Below, piece after piece: positions 57,881 through 64,000 of a stretch of DNA of 64,000 bases. A program made the position numbers and the translations under genes. The first letter of the stretch is position 1; each line of letters begins with the position of its first letter. Below the pieces are notes generated by a model that made no database searches, had not been told where the DNA came from, and was given only the letters and a program-made list of their open reading frames with translations. The DNA comes from Chitinophagaceae bacterium. Its GTDB lineage: Bacteria; Bacteroidota; Bacteroidia; Chitinophagales; Chitinophagaceae. The stretch lies in the NCBI GenBank assembly GCA_025360525.1, contig JANYCA010000058.1, positions 1-64,000 on the forward strand. Reading direction: 5' to 3'.

Positions 57881-58588
57881 TCAACGGATATCTTTTTCTT
57901 CAGGAATGGGTAATTCAATTTGAAGTTGGTTAAAATAATTCTCCTTTACAACATTGTAAAACCAGATAACATCACTAACATTTTCATGCCCATGAATATC
58001 TGCCAATTTAAATATAAGCAGGTAAACCATTCCTGCACTGGGTTTTAAATTAATTTTATTGCTGATGTGCTGCAGGCGTTCTGTTGGTGGTTTAATACCG
58101 GTAGCGGTAAACTCCCTGTAAAGCCCATAACTCATGTCGTGCAATTCAATGGTGCGGTAAATATTATTTTGTTGCCTGGGAAATGGAATTAAATCCGTAC
58201 CAATAATTTCCATAGCAGCCATCAATGACACAAGGCCATGCCGCATGTGAGCAGGCTTGCCTGTTAAAGGATGAGGAATTATTTGGCATTTATCTTCTGC
58301 AGGTTTACCGATATCGTGTAACAATGAAACAATCCTTAATTCCTTTTTCACCTGTTTTACATCCAAATTCAGCAGATGCAGTATCGCAAACAATTGCCCA
58401 TAAAAACCCGTAGCTGGCTGTCGAAAAATATTTTCAATATTATGGCAAACAGCTTCCAGGTGATGGGTAAGCATGATACCGCTGCCGTTCAGGTAGTGAT
58501 TGTCTACCGTGTTAGAAGCCTTAACCCACCAGTGCGATCGCCTGATTTTGGTTTCTAATAATTGCGAATCGAAACTTATGATATCCAT
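57881..58588 (-). CDS. HD-domain phosphohydrolase-like protein
   Basis: The 235-residue protein contains the HD signature: THHLEAV (first His), SLLHDIGKPAED (the His-Asp pair), MRHGLVSLMAA, then ELHDMSYG, and KLADIHGHE (late Asp). This gives a metal site for phosphate-ester hydrolysis of nucleotides or cyclic dinucleotides. The substrate is not known. There is no partner regulatory domain and no signal peptide. The frame starts at ATG 58588, about 150 bases from the divergent permease gene. Confidence 0.8.
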   Translation of the reverse strand: MDIISFDSQLLETKIRRSHWWVKASNTVDNHYLNGSGIMLTHHLEAVCHNIENIFRQPATGFYGQLFAILHLLNLDVKQVKKELRIVSLLHDIGKPAEDKCQIIPHPLTGKPAHMRHGLVSLMAAMEIIGTDLIPFPRQQNNIYRTIELHDMSYGLYREFTATGIKPPTERLQHISNKINLKPSAGMVYLLIFKLADIHGHENVSDVIWFYNVVKENYFNQLQIELPIPEEKDIR

Positions 58589-58740
58589 TAATATTGTTTC
58601 CGTTTAGCGTAATCTAGCAAATTAAGGCAACACAAAAAACCCACCCAAAGATACTGCTGCACCAACTAAAAAAGCCCCAAACAGTTCGTAGGAAATTTAA
58701 TGTTGTATCTTCCTTTTCTCTAATAAAACCTTTACCAACT

Positions 58741-60066
58741 ATGCCTGTTGCATCTGAATCAAAAAATAAGCTGGGTTTATGGACAAGCACCTCACTTGTG
58801 GCTGGCAATATGATTGGAGCTGGTGTATTTTTGCTGCCGGCGGCGCTGGCCTCTTATGGTAGTATTAGCCTGGTTGGCTGGCTGGTAGCTACCATTGGAG
58901 CATTACTACTGGCCAAAGTTTTCAGTAATTTGAGCAAGCTGATGCCGCAGGCTAATGGCGGCCCATACGCCTATTCTAACAAGGGACTGGGCGATTTTAC
59001 CGGCTTCCTGGTTGCATGGGGCTATTGGATTTCTATCTGGACCGCCAATGCTGCCATCACCGTATCGTTGATAAGCGCCTTAAGCACATTTTTGCCCATT
59101 CTTGCCAACAATGCCATGGCTGCAATTTTTACCGGTCTTGCGTTTATCTGGCTACTAACATGGATCAATACGCTGGGAATTGTAACATCTGGCAAGCTTC
59201 AACTGGTTACTACAATATTGAAAATAATCCCGCTGTTGTTGGTTGGTTTTGTTGGTTTGTTTTATATGAAAGCAAGTGATTTTTTACCCTTCAATAGTAC
59301 CGGGGGCAACAGTTTTTCCGCCATCACTACAACCGCAACGCTAACATTTTTTTCTTTTCTTGGATTAGAATGTGCAACAGTTCCCTCAGGAAGTGTCATC
59401 AATCCCGAAAAAACAATTCCACGTGCTACCATGTTGGGAACCGGGCTGGTGGCCATTATCTACATAGTAAGCAGCACCAGCATCATGGGTATGATTCCTC
59501 CAAATGTGCTGCAACATTCGGTAACCCCATTTGCAGATGCAGCGGCAATTATTTGGGGCAACGGTGCCCGGTATTGGGTGAGTGCAGGTGTTGCCATTGC
59601 TGCATTTGGAGCCCTCAACGGATGGATACTGATACAGGGGCAACTGCCTGCCGCCATTGCAAAAGACAAGTTATTTCCGGCTATATTTGGCAAAGAAAAT
59701 AAAAAGGGAGTGCCTGCAACAGGAATCGTTATTTCCAGTGTACTGGTGTCTTTGTTGATGGTGATGAATTTTAGCAAAAGCCTTGCAGAGCAGTTTAAGT
59801 TTTTAATTTTGATGTCTACCTTTTCGGTGTTGCTGCCCTATTTGTTTTCATCTGCAGCTTACATCATTATCCGGATAAATGAAAAAGTTACCGGAAATTG
59901 GATACAGGCAATTATGCTGGGTTTACTCGCTTTTTCATTTTCGCTTTGGGCCATTGCCGGTGCCGGGCAGGAAACCGTTTACTGGGGATTTATATTTTTA
60001 ATTGCCGGTACTCCGTTTTATGTGTGGATTATCCGGAATAACAAAAACGAATCAAATCATAAATAA
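58741..60066 (+). CDS. APC-family amino acid permease (AdiC-like)
   Basis: The 441-residue protein has twelve membrane segments. The APC signature is at the start: SLVAGNMIGAGVFLLPAAL (helix 1, unwound GxG), followed by ANGGPYAYSNKGLG. A helix-6 equivalent is FFSFLGLECATVPSG. The AdiC/CadB/PotE branch exchanges cationic amino acids for their amines. The following gene starts at the last base of this stop codon (TAATG) and encodes an arginine-deiminase-fold enzyme, so arginine, citrulline, dimethylarginine or agmatine are the likely substrates. That is inference from coupling. Confidence 0.88.
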   Translation: MPVASESKNKLGLWTSTSLVAGNMIGAGVFLLPAALASYGSISLVGWLVATIGALLLAKVFSNLSKLMPQANGGPYAYSNKGLGDFTGFLVAWGYWISIWTANAAITVSLISALSTFLPILANNAMAAIFTGLAFIWLLTWINTLGIVTSGKLQLVTTILKIIPLLLVGFVGLFYMKASDFLPFNSTGGNSFSAITTTATLTFFSFLGLECATVPSGSVINPEKTIPRATMLGTGLVAIIYIVSSTSIMGMIPPNVLQHSVTPFADAAAIIWGNGARYWVSAGVAIAAFGALNGWILIQGQLPAAIAKDKLFPAIFGKENKKGVPATGIVISSVLVSLLMVMNFSKSLAEQFKFLILMSTFSVLLPYLFSSAAYIIIRINEKVTGNWIQAIMLGLLAFSFSLWAIAGAGQETVYWGFIFLIAGTPFYVWIIRNNKNESNHK

Positions 60067-60950
60067 TGACAACTACTTTAACTGCTCATTCCGAAACAGG
60101 AAAAATACAATCACTGTATATTAAAAATGTGGAGCAGGCATTCATCAGCGAAGCCCATATTGACCTGCACTGGCAGGAGCTGAATTTTTTAAGCAAACCC
60201 GATTTAAACAATGCATTGGCAGAGTATACAGCGTTTGAAGCTGTCTTAAAAGAACAGGGCACCCAATTATTATATCTTCCGCTAGATGCAACTGTAAATA
60301 TGGATTCTATTTACTGTCGTGATGCAGCCATCGCTACCAATAAAGGCATGATCATTTGTAACATGGGCAAAGCTGCAAGAATGCTGGAGCCTGCTGCAGA
60401 AAAAAAGGCATTTGAAGCCAATGGCATTCCGGTATTTGGCGCCATAACTGCACCCGGCACGCTCGAAGGCGGCGATGTTGCCTGGCTCGATGAAAACACG
60501 CTTGCCGTAGGACACACTTACCGCACCAACGAAGAAGGTATCCGGCAATTAACAGCATTACTGCAACCATTGGGCGTGGAGGTAATTACCGTGCCCCTAC
60601 CCCATTATAAAGGCCCATCAGATGTATTTCATTTAATGTCTATCTTAAGCCCGGTCGATGTAAATCTTGCGGTGGTTTATTCGCCTTTGATGCCCATTGG
60701 ATTTCGCAATTTATTATTGCAGAAAGGTTATCAATTGGTAGAGGTACCCCACGAAGAATTTGAAAGCATGGGCTGTAATGTGCTGGCATTGGCGCCTCGT
60801 ATTTGTATGATGGTAGATGGCAACCCAAAAACAAAAATGGCATTAGAAAACGCAGGCTGCAAGGTGATTGTTTATAAGGGAGAAGATATCAGCGTAAAAG
60901 GTGGTGGCGGGCCTACCTGCCTTACACGGCCGGTGATGCGGTATAGATAA
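60066..60950 (+). CDS. arginine-deiminase/DDAH-fold amidinohydrolase
   Basis: The 294-residue protein has the pentein (amidinotransferase) pattern: CRDAAIATNKGMI (about 80-93), APGTLEGGDVAWLDEN, His189 in SDVFHLMSILSP, and the nucleophile Cys285 in GGGGPTCLTRP at the C-terminus. Such enzymes hydrolyse the guanidino group of arginine, methylated arginine or related compounds, releasing ammonia or amine. Its size fits dimethylarginine dimethylaminohydrolase or citrulline/N-acyl relatives. Translation is coupled to the permease gene by a 1-base overlap, so import and degradation of one compound are suggested. Confidence 0.87.
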   Translation: MTTTLTAHSETGKIQSLYIKNVEQAFISEAHIDLHWQELNFLSKPDLNNALAEYTAFEAVLKEQGTQLLYLPLDATVNMDSIYCRDAAIATNKGMIICNMGKAARMLEPAAEKKAFEANGIPVFGAITAPGTLEGGDVAWLDENTLAVGHTYRTNEEGIRQLTALLQPLGVEVITVPLPHYKGPSDVFHLMSILSPVDVNLAVVYSPLMPIGFRNLLLQKGYQLVEVPHEEFESMGCNVLALAPRICMMVDGNPKTKMALENAGCKVIVYKGEDISVKGGGGPTCLTRPVMRYR

Positions 60951-61137
60951 TAGCAGGAGGAGAATCTTTTTTTAAATGATGATGGATTCCGGTAAAAAGG
61001 TTAATTCTTATTTTGAGGTGCTGAGATAAATATTAATTTTACAATACAGATTTCCTGGTATGTTATGATACACCATTAACAATAGTAGAAAGAAAGCTAA
61101 GTTAGTTTATAACCTTATTACCTTATCCTCCATTAAA

Positions 61138-61230
61138 ATGAAAACAGCGGATAACAACCTGTTGGCAGAAATTTGGTGGACCCTTACTTCGGCATACATT
61201 ATGATGAAGAATATTTTAAATGAACAATAA
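61138..61230 (+). CDS. possible 30-residue peptide
   Basis: ATG 61138 opens a 30-codon frame ending at 61230 (begins MKTADNNLLAEIWWT), 10 bases ahead of the small membrane protein gene. It is too short to judge. Its last 16 bases are part of a 17-base direct repeat. It may be noncoding or a fragment. Confidence 0.25.
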   Translation: MKTADNNLLAEIWWTLTSAYIMMKNILNEQ

Positions 61231-61231
61231 A
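61215..61231 (+). repeat. 17-bp direct repeat, copy 1
   Basis: TTTAAATGAACAATAAA occurs here and again at 61511-61527, on either side of the small membrane protein gene. It may mark an old duplication or insertion/deletion. Confidence 0.6.
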
Positions 61232-61240
61232 AATTAAGCG

Positions 61241-61507
61241 ATGATTAAGAGCTTCACTAATTGGTATAGAAATTTGAAACCTTTGAAAAGATTAGCTGTA
61301 TCATTTATTTTGAATTTCCTCTATTCGCTTACTGCTTGGTTGATAGCAGAACACTTTGTTTTTGACGAGCAGCGTTCTTGGAAATATCATGTTTTTCATG
61401 CGACTTGGATGTCGTTCTTTATGACAATATTATTCAATTGGAAAGAACTAAAACAAATATTTAAGCCGCAGAACAGGGAATTAAATATTTCTGAAAAGGA
61501 CAATTGA
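61241..61507 (+). CDS. small membrane protein, unknown function
   Basis: The 88-residue protein has two membrane segments (LAVSFILNFLYSLTAWLIA and HVFHATWMSFFMTILF) separated by an acidic/aromatic loop, and a charged C-terminal tail. I do not recognise a family. It begins 10 bases after a possible short peptide and is flanked by a 17-base direct repeat. ATG context and codon use are plausible. Confidence 0.55.
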   Translation: MIKSFTNWYRNLKPLKRLAVSFILNFLYSLTAWLIAEHFVFDEQRSWKYHVFHATWMSFFMTILFNWKELKQIFKPQNRELNISEKDN

Positions 61508-61855
61508 CAATTTAAATGAACAATAAATCCGCTATACAAATAGGATTACTTTTAACTAAATTATAAATCAGACTGAACATCATTGCAAAGTAACTTTTAC
61601 GGAAGAATATGAAACCTTTATTAAGTTTTATCAAAAGACATTAAACCCTGCTGGCAAACATTTTTCAAAATAAGGTAATAAGGTTGTATGCATTATTAAA
61701 AAAAATTTCTACTGAGGTTAAAGGCTATGCATTTCAGATTGCTGATTTCTTCAACCACTTACAAAAATCAAGGTATACTATTGGAAATTGCTGTATCTAT
61801 ATACCTGCTTTACAACCTCAAAATAAAAATTAGCCGATTAAAAAGTTATTATAAT
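61508..61855. other. 348-base AT-rich spacer
   Basis: Besides the second copy of a 17-base direct repeat at the left end, no structure or gene is seen. It separates a rightward small gene from a leftward membrane gene. Confidence 0.5.
61511..61527 (+). repeat. 17-bp direct repeat, copy 2
   Basis: TTTAAATGAACAATAAA is identical to 61215-61231 and lies 4 bases after the stop of the small membrane protein gene. Confidence 0.6.
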
Positions 61856-62284
61856 CTAAAACAACTTCATACCATAATACCCTACTAACGTAAATACAAT
61901 ACAGCGGGCCAAAACACCGATACAACACCAGGTGGCCATTTTGTGCATGTTTACATTAAAGCCAACGCCCACAGCAATACTTACAGGTGCACCTACCGTA
62001 AAAGTCCCTAACAACCCAAGTCCAACTATACCATATTTATCCCAGAGTTTATCTGCAAGCCCAGGTTTTTTATTGTTAACTTTTACAGCCGGCTTTCTGA
62101 ATTTTGAAATGAGTTTCTCTATTTTTTCACCTAAATACGCCGCTACAAATACACCGACTATTCCGCCGGCTAAACTTGCAAAAAATATGATCCAGGGAGA
62201 TAAACCAAAAGCAAAACCTGCAGGAATGGCTGCATAAATTTCGAAGGTAGCCAATGCAAATACGCTGATGATTTTGTACAACAT
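61856..62284 (-). CDS. small multidrug-export/COG2426-like membrane protein
   Basis: A longer frame uses TTG at 62302; ATG 62284 is preferred (142 residues). The protein has four membrane segments. N-terminal FALATFEIYAAIPAGFAFGLSP and C-terminal GLGLLGTFTVGAPVSIAVGVG with KMATWCCIG fit the COG2426 small-multidrug-export-like family, whose role is not proven. A basic cytoplasmic loop (KFRKPAVKVNNKKPG) divides the pairs. It is on the same strand as the asparaginase gene upstream, with a 93-base gap. Confidence 0.7.
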   Translation of the reverse strand: MLYKIISVFALATFEIYAAIPAGFAFGLSPWIIFFASLAGGIVGVFVAAYLGEKIEKLISKFRKPAVKVNNKKPGLADKLWDKYGIVGLGLLGTFTVGAPVSIAVGVGFNVNMHKMATWCCIGVLARCIVFTLVGYYGMKLF

Positions 62285-62377
62285 ACTAATTATTTTACAC
62301 AATAGTAAGCTTTAAAAAAAAGAGTCTTATTCTTTACTTAAATCAAAATGTTGTATGGAGCTATTAAAATAAATCAA

Positions 62378-62866
62378 TTATTTAACTTCTTCAAAAATCC
62401 CGGTCTGTCTATTTTTCCGCACGTTATCCCAGTTAAAAAAGCGGCCATTCATAGCTACATACACACCGGCAGGTAAAGATTGCGCAAATGCAAGGGCGCT
62501 GCCCAGGTTAAACAATCCATCGGAGCTGCCAAACTTGATGGGTATCATAGCGCCGGTAAGTATAATGGTTTTATTAACTATTTTTTGTGCCAGCACTTTT
62601 GCTGTATCCTGCATGGTATCTGTACCATGGGTTATTACAATCTTTGTTTCATCGCAGTTGTTGCATTGGTGTACTATCAGCTCCCTGTCATCTGCGGTCA
62701 TCTCCAAACTATCTACCATCATCAGGGTTCTTATTTCAACAGCAACCTTGCTGCGACCCATTTCCAGCAAGTCGCTCAGGTGGGTATCTTTAAAATACAA
62801 TTGCCCGTTCAGTTCGTTGTACTCTTTATCAAAAGTGCCGCCGGTAATAAATATACGGATAGCCAT
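62378..62866 (-). CDS. single-domain asparaginase-like protein
   Basis: The 162-residue protein corresponds to the N-terminal catalytic half of bacterial L-asparaginases. Active-site residues are all visible: Thr11 in TGGTFDKEY, Ser53 in VDSLEMT, Thr82-Asp83 in THGTDTM and Lys111 in GAMIPIKFGSSDG. The second domain, which closes the site across the dimer in full-length enzymes (about 330 residues), is missing. The frame ends cleanly, with no further asparaginase sequence noted downstream, so it is a short form rather than an obvious truncation. Substrate and activity are uncertain. Confidence 0.82.
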   Translation of the reverse strand: MAIRIFITGGTFDKEYNELNGQLYFKDTHLSDLLEMGRSKVAVEIRTLMMVDSLEMTADDRELIVHQCNNCDETKIVITHGTDTMQDTAKVLAQKIVNKTIILTGAMIPIKFGSSDGLFNLGSALAFAQSLPAGVYVAMNGRFFNWDNVRKNRQTGIFEEVK

Positions 62867-63275
62867 GGTAAGTTTTTTATCGGTGAAGGTAGCAGCATTT
62901 AGAAAACTGAGCTGTAAAAAAGTTCATCCGTTATATCTTACCCTGCTCATTTTTAAAATAATAAATTTCTGCCTTTGCTGCTGTTGTGAATATAATCACT
63001 ATTTACTAAAACAAACGCCCCGGTTGTGTCTTTTCCTCCAACCGGCGAAGCGTTGTAATTTAATACAGTAATTACTTACCTATAATTTATAAATCATAGT
63101 GGGTGGTTAAACCAAACTTGTTTACCAATGCTGTGAATGATCTCAACATGCTTATGCTTTGCTAAAACCGTTTTGCTCCGTGCCTTCGGGTGTTGGTCAA
63201 AAGACAATTGGCGTTTGCTAAGTAGGTTGCTTATTTTAACGGCTTACCAACAAGGGCGATGCACTATTCATTTAA
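62867..63275. other. 409-base spacer, hairpin only
   Basis: Between the asparaginase and sulfatase genes there is no gene. A hairpin near 63014-63055 is listed as a possible terminator. The promoter of the leftward asparaginase gene should lie at the left end. Confidence 0.5.
63014..63055 (-). terminator. possible terminator of the sulfatase gene
   Basis: CCGGTTG/CAACCGG (inner stem) within AACGC/GCGTT (outer stem) is followed on the minus strand by TTTGTTTTAG. It lies about 220 bases after the stop at 63276, so the assignment is tentative. Confidence 0.45.
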
Positions 63276-64000
63276 TTACTTAAAAATATTCATCTCCTCA
63301 TTATAAACCGGGCTATGTATGTTCAAAAAATTCAACACACTATGAAACACATGGTTTTGAGACAATGTTTTTTCAGGCTTTAGATGTTTGGTGCTGTCAG
63401 ATACCCAAACGATAAAAGGAATTTCATACTGTTCTTTAGGAGCAATGCTCAATGGTAGCCCGTGGGTATACAGGTTTTTTTCGCCTAACGATTCACCATG
63501 GTCGGATACAAAAATCATGGCACTGTTATATGCTGTTAATTGCTTTAAATCTTCTATTATTTTATGCAGAATATAATCAGTGTACACAATAGTATTGTCA
63601 TAAGCATTGATCAGCTCTTCATGAGAACATTTGGCTAATTCAACACTGTTACAAACTGGTTTAAACCTTTCAAACTGCGGTGGATATTTCTGGCTATAGG
63701 TAGGCCCATGACTGGTGCTTGTGTGCAACACGATCAGTATCTTATTTTTTCTACTGGCTAGTATCTGCTCTTTTAATCCCGTCAGCAGCACTTCATCGTA
63801 GTCGCATCCTTCTTTGCAATTTGCCTTTAAAGAATCTTTGTTTTGATAATTTTTTATGTGCAGCGGCGGTTCTCCCCAGTTGTTGCTCCTCCACACAACC
63901 TCTACGTTATTCCTGTACAAATAGTTAGGTAAAATTTCGTACAACTCATCTGTACTGGTATGCTCTAAAATGCACTTAATGCCCGCAGTAGTATAGGTGG
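63276..64000 (-). CDS. phosphoethanolamine-transferase-like sulfatase family protein (5' end outside window)
   Basis: The leftward frame is open from the right edge of the window to the stop at 63276, giving 241 residues of the C-terminal catalytic domain. The first visible segment contains CILEHTSTDELYEI and VVWRSNNWG. Further on are LIVLHTSTSHGPTY (substrate His), EELINAYDNTIVYTDYIL and the metal-binding MIFVSDHGESLGEKNLYTHG. This is the EptA/MCR/sulfatase (COG2194) pattern: a membrane enzyme that adds phosphoethanolamine to lipid A or a related surface lipid. The N-terminal membrane helices and the nucleophile Thr lie outside the window. Confidence 0.9.
   Translation of the reverse strand, partial: TYTTAGIKCILEHTSTDELYEILPNYLYRNNVEVVWRSNNWGEPPLHIKNYQNKDSLKANCKEGCDYDEVLLTGLKEQILASRKNKILIVLHTSTSHGPTYSQKYPPQFERFKPVCNSVELAKCSHEELINAYDNTIVYTDYILHKIIEDLKQLTAYNSAMIFVSDHGESLGEKNLYTHGLPLSIAPKEQYEIPFIVWVSDSTKHLKPEKTLSQNHVFHSVLNFLNIHSPVYNEEMNIFK

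Noticed and set aside
63014..63055. Integron-type recombination site in the spacer before the sulfatase gene
   Set aside because: The GC hairpin lacks the paired core sites and no cassette genes are present; a possible terminator is simpler.

Overview
The window reads as chromosomal DNA of a Bacteroidota species, most likely from the Chitinophagaceae or a close relative. This rests on a Gly/Lys type IX secretion tail on a secreted protein, TAnnTTTG-type -7 boxes, AT-rich spacers, LpxK and TonB-dependent machinery of a diderm, the Bacteroidota-type NagB/PIG-L fusion, and the rsmD-DUF3822 gene pair. The family-level placement is an inference from protein character. No prophage, insertion sequence or CRISPR array was found, and most genes are housekeeping genes.

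Layout. 1-4.5 kb: a cut RidA-family gene, a GntP permease, a cyanophycinase-like lipoprotein, a small basic secreted protein and a polysaccharide deacetylase. 4.5-7.4 kb: a GC-rich structured spacer, lepA and a small unknown gene. 7.5-13 kb: the NagB/PIG-L fusion, then a leftward run lpxK, 5-formyl-THF cyclo-ligase, rsmD, DUF3822, and a divergent MATE exporter. 14-18.5 kb: der, era, gnd, gntK. 18.6-24.5 kb: a T9SS-exported protein, proC, and a TonB receptor behind a TPP riboswitch. 24.5-27.1 kb: two tandem GIN-domain proteins and an esterase lipoprotein, followed by an initiator tRNA.

27.3-31.4 kb is a tight leftward five-gene redox operon: small twin-arginine-motif protein, four-cluster Fe-S lipoprotein, NrfD membrane subunit, membrane-anchored periplasmic protein and monohaem cytochrome c. 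It resembles a quinone-linked complex without a molybdopterin subunit and is the best candidate here for an under-described system. 31.9-38.8 kb: an SNase-like protein, an acyltransferase broken by an in-frame TGA inside its catalytic motif, a Lys-rich protein, an M1 peptidase and an MBOAT/SGNH O-acylation pair.

38.9-43.1 kb is the methionine branch metY-metX-hom, read leftward behind a SAM-I riboswitch with its own terminator. 43.3-57.5 kb: recQ, a response regulator with a degenerate sigma-54 AAA+ domain lacking GAFTGA and the DNA-binding domain, a ~2,900-residue cyclic beta-1,2-glucan synthase just downstream of it, and an S10 peptidase. 57.9-64 kb: an HD-domain protein, an AdiC-like permease coupled to an amidinohydrolase-type enzyme, small membrane proteins, a single-domain asparaginase and a cut phosphoethanolamine-transferase-like sulfatase.

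Starts were moved downstream from the longest frame where a signal peptide, a conserved N-terminus or overlap with a neighbour supported it; each case is stated.
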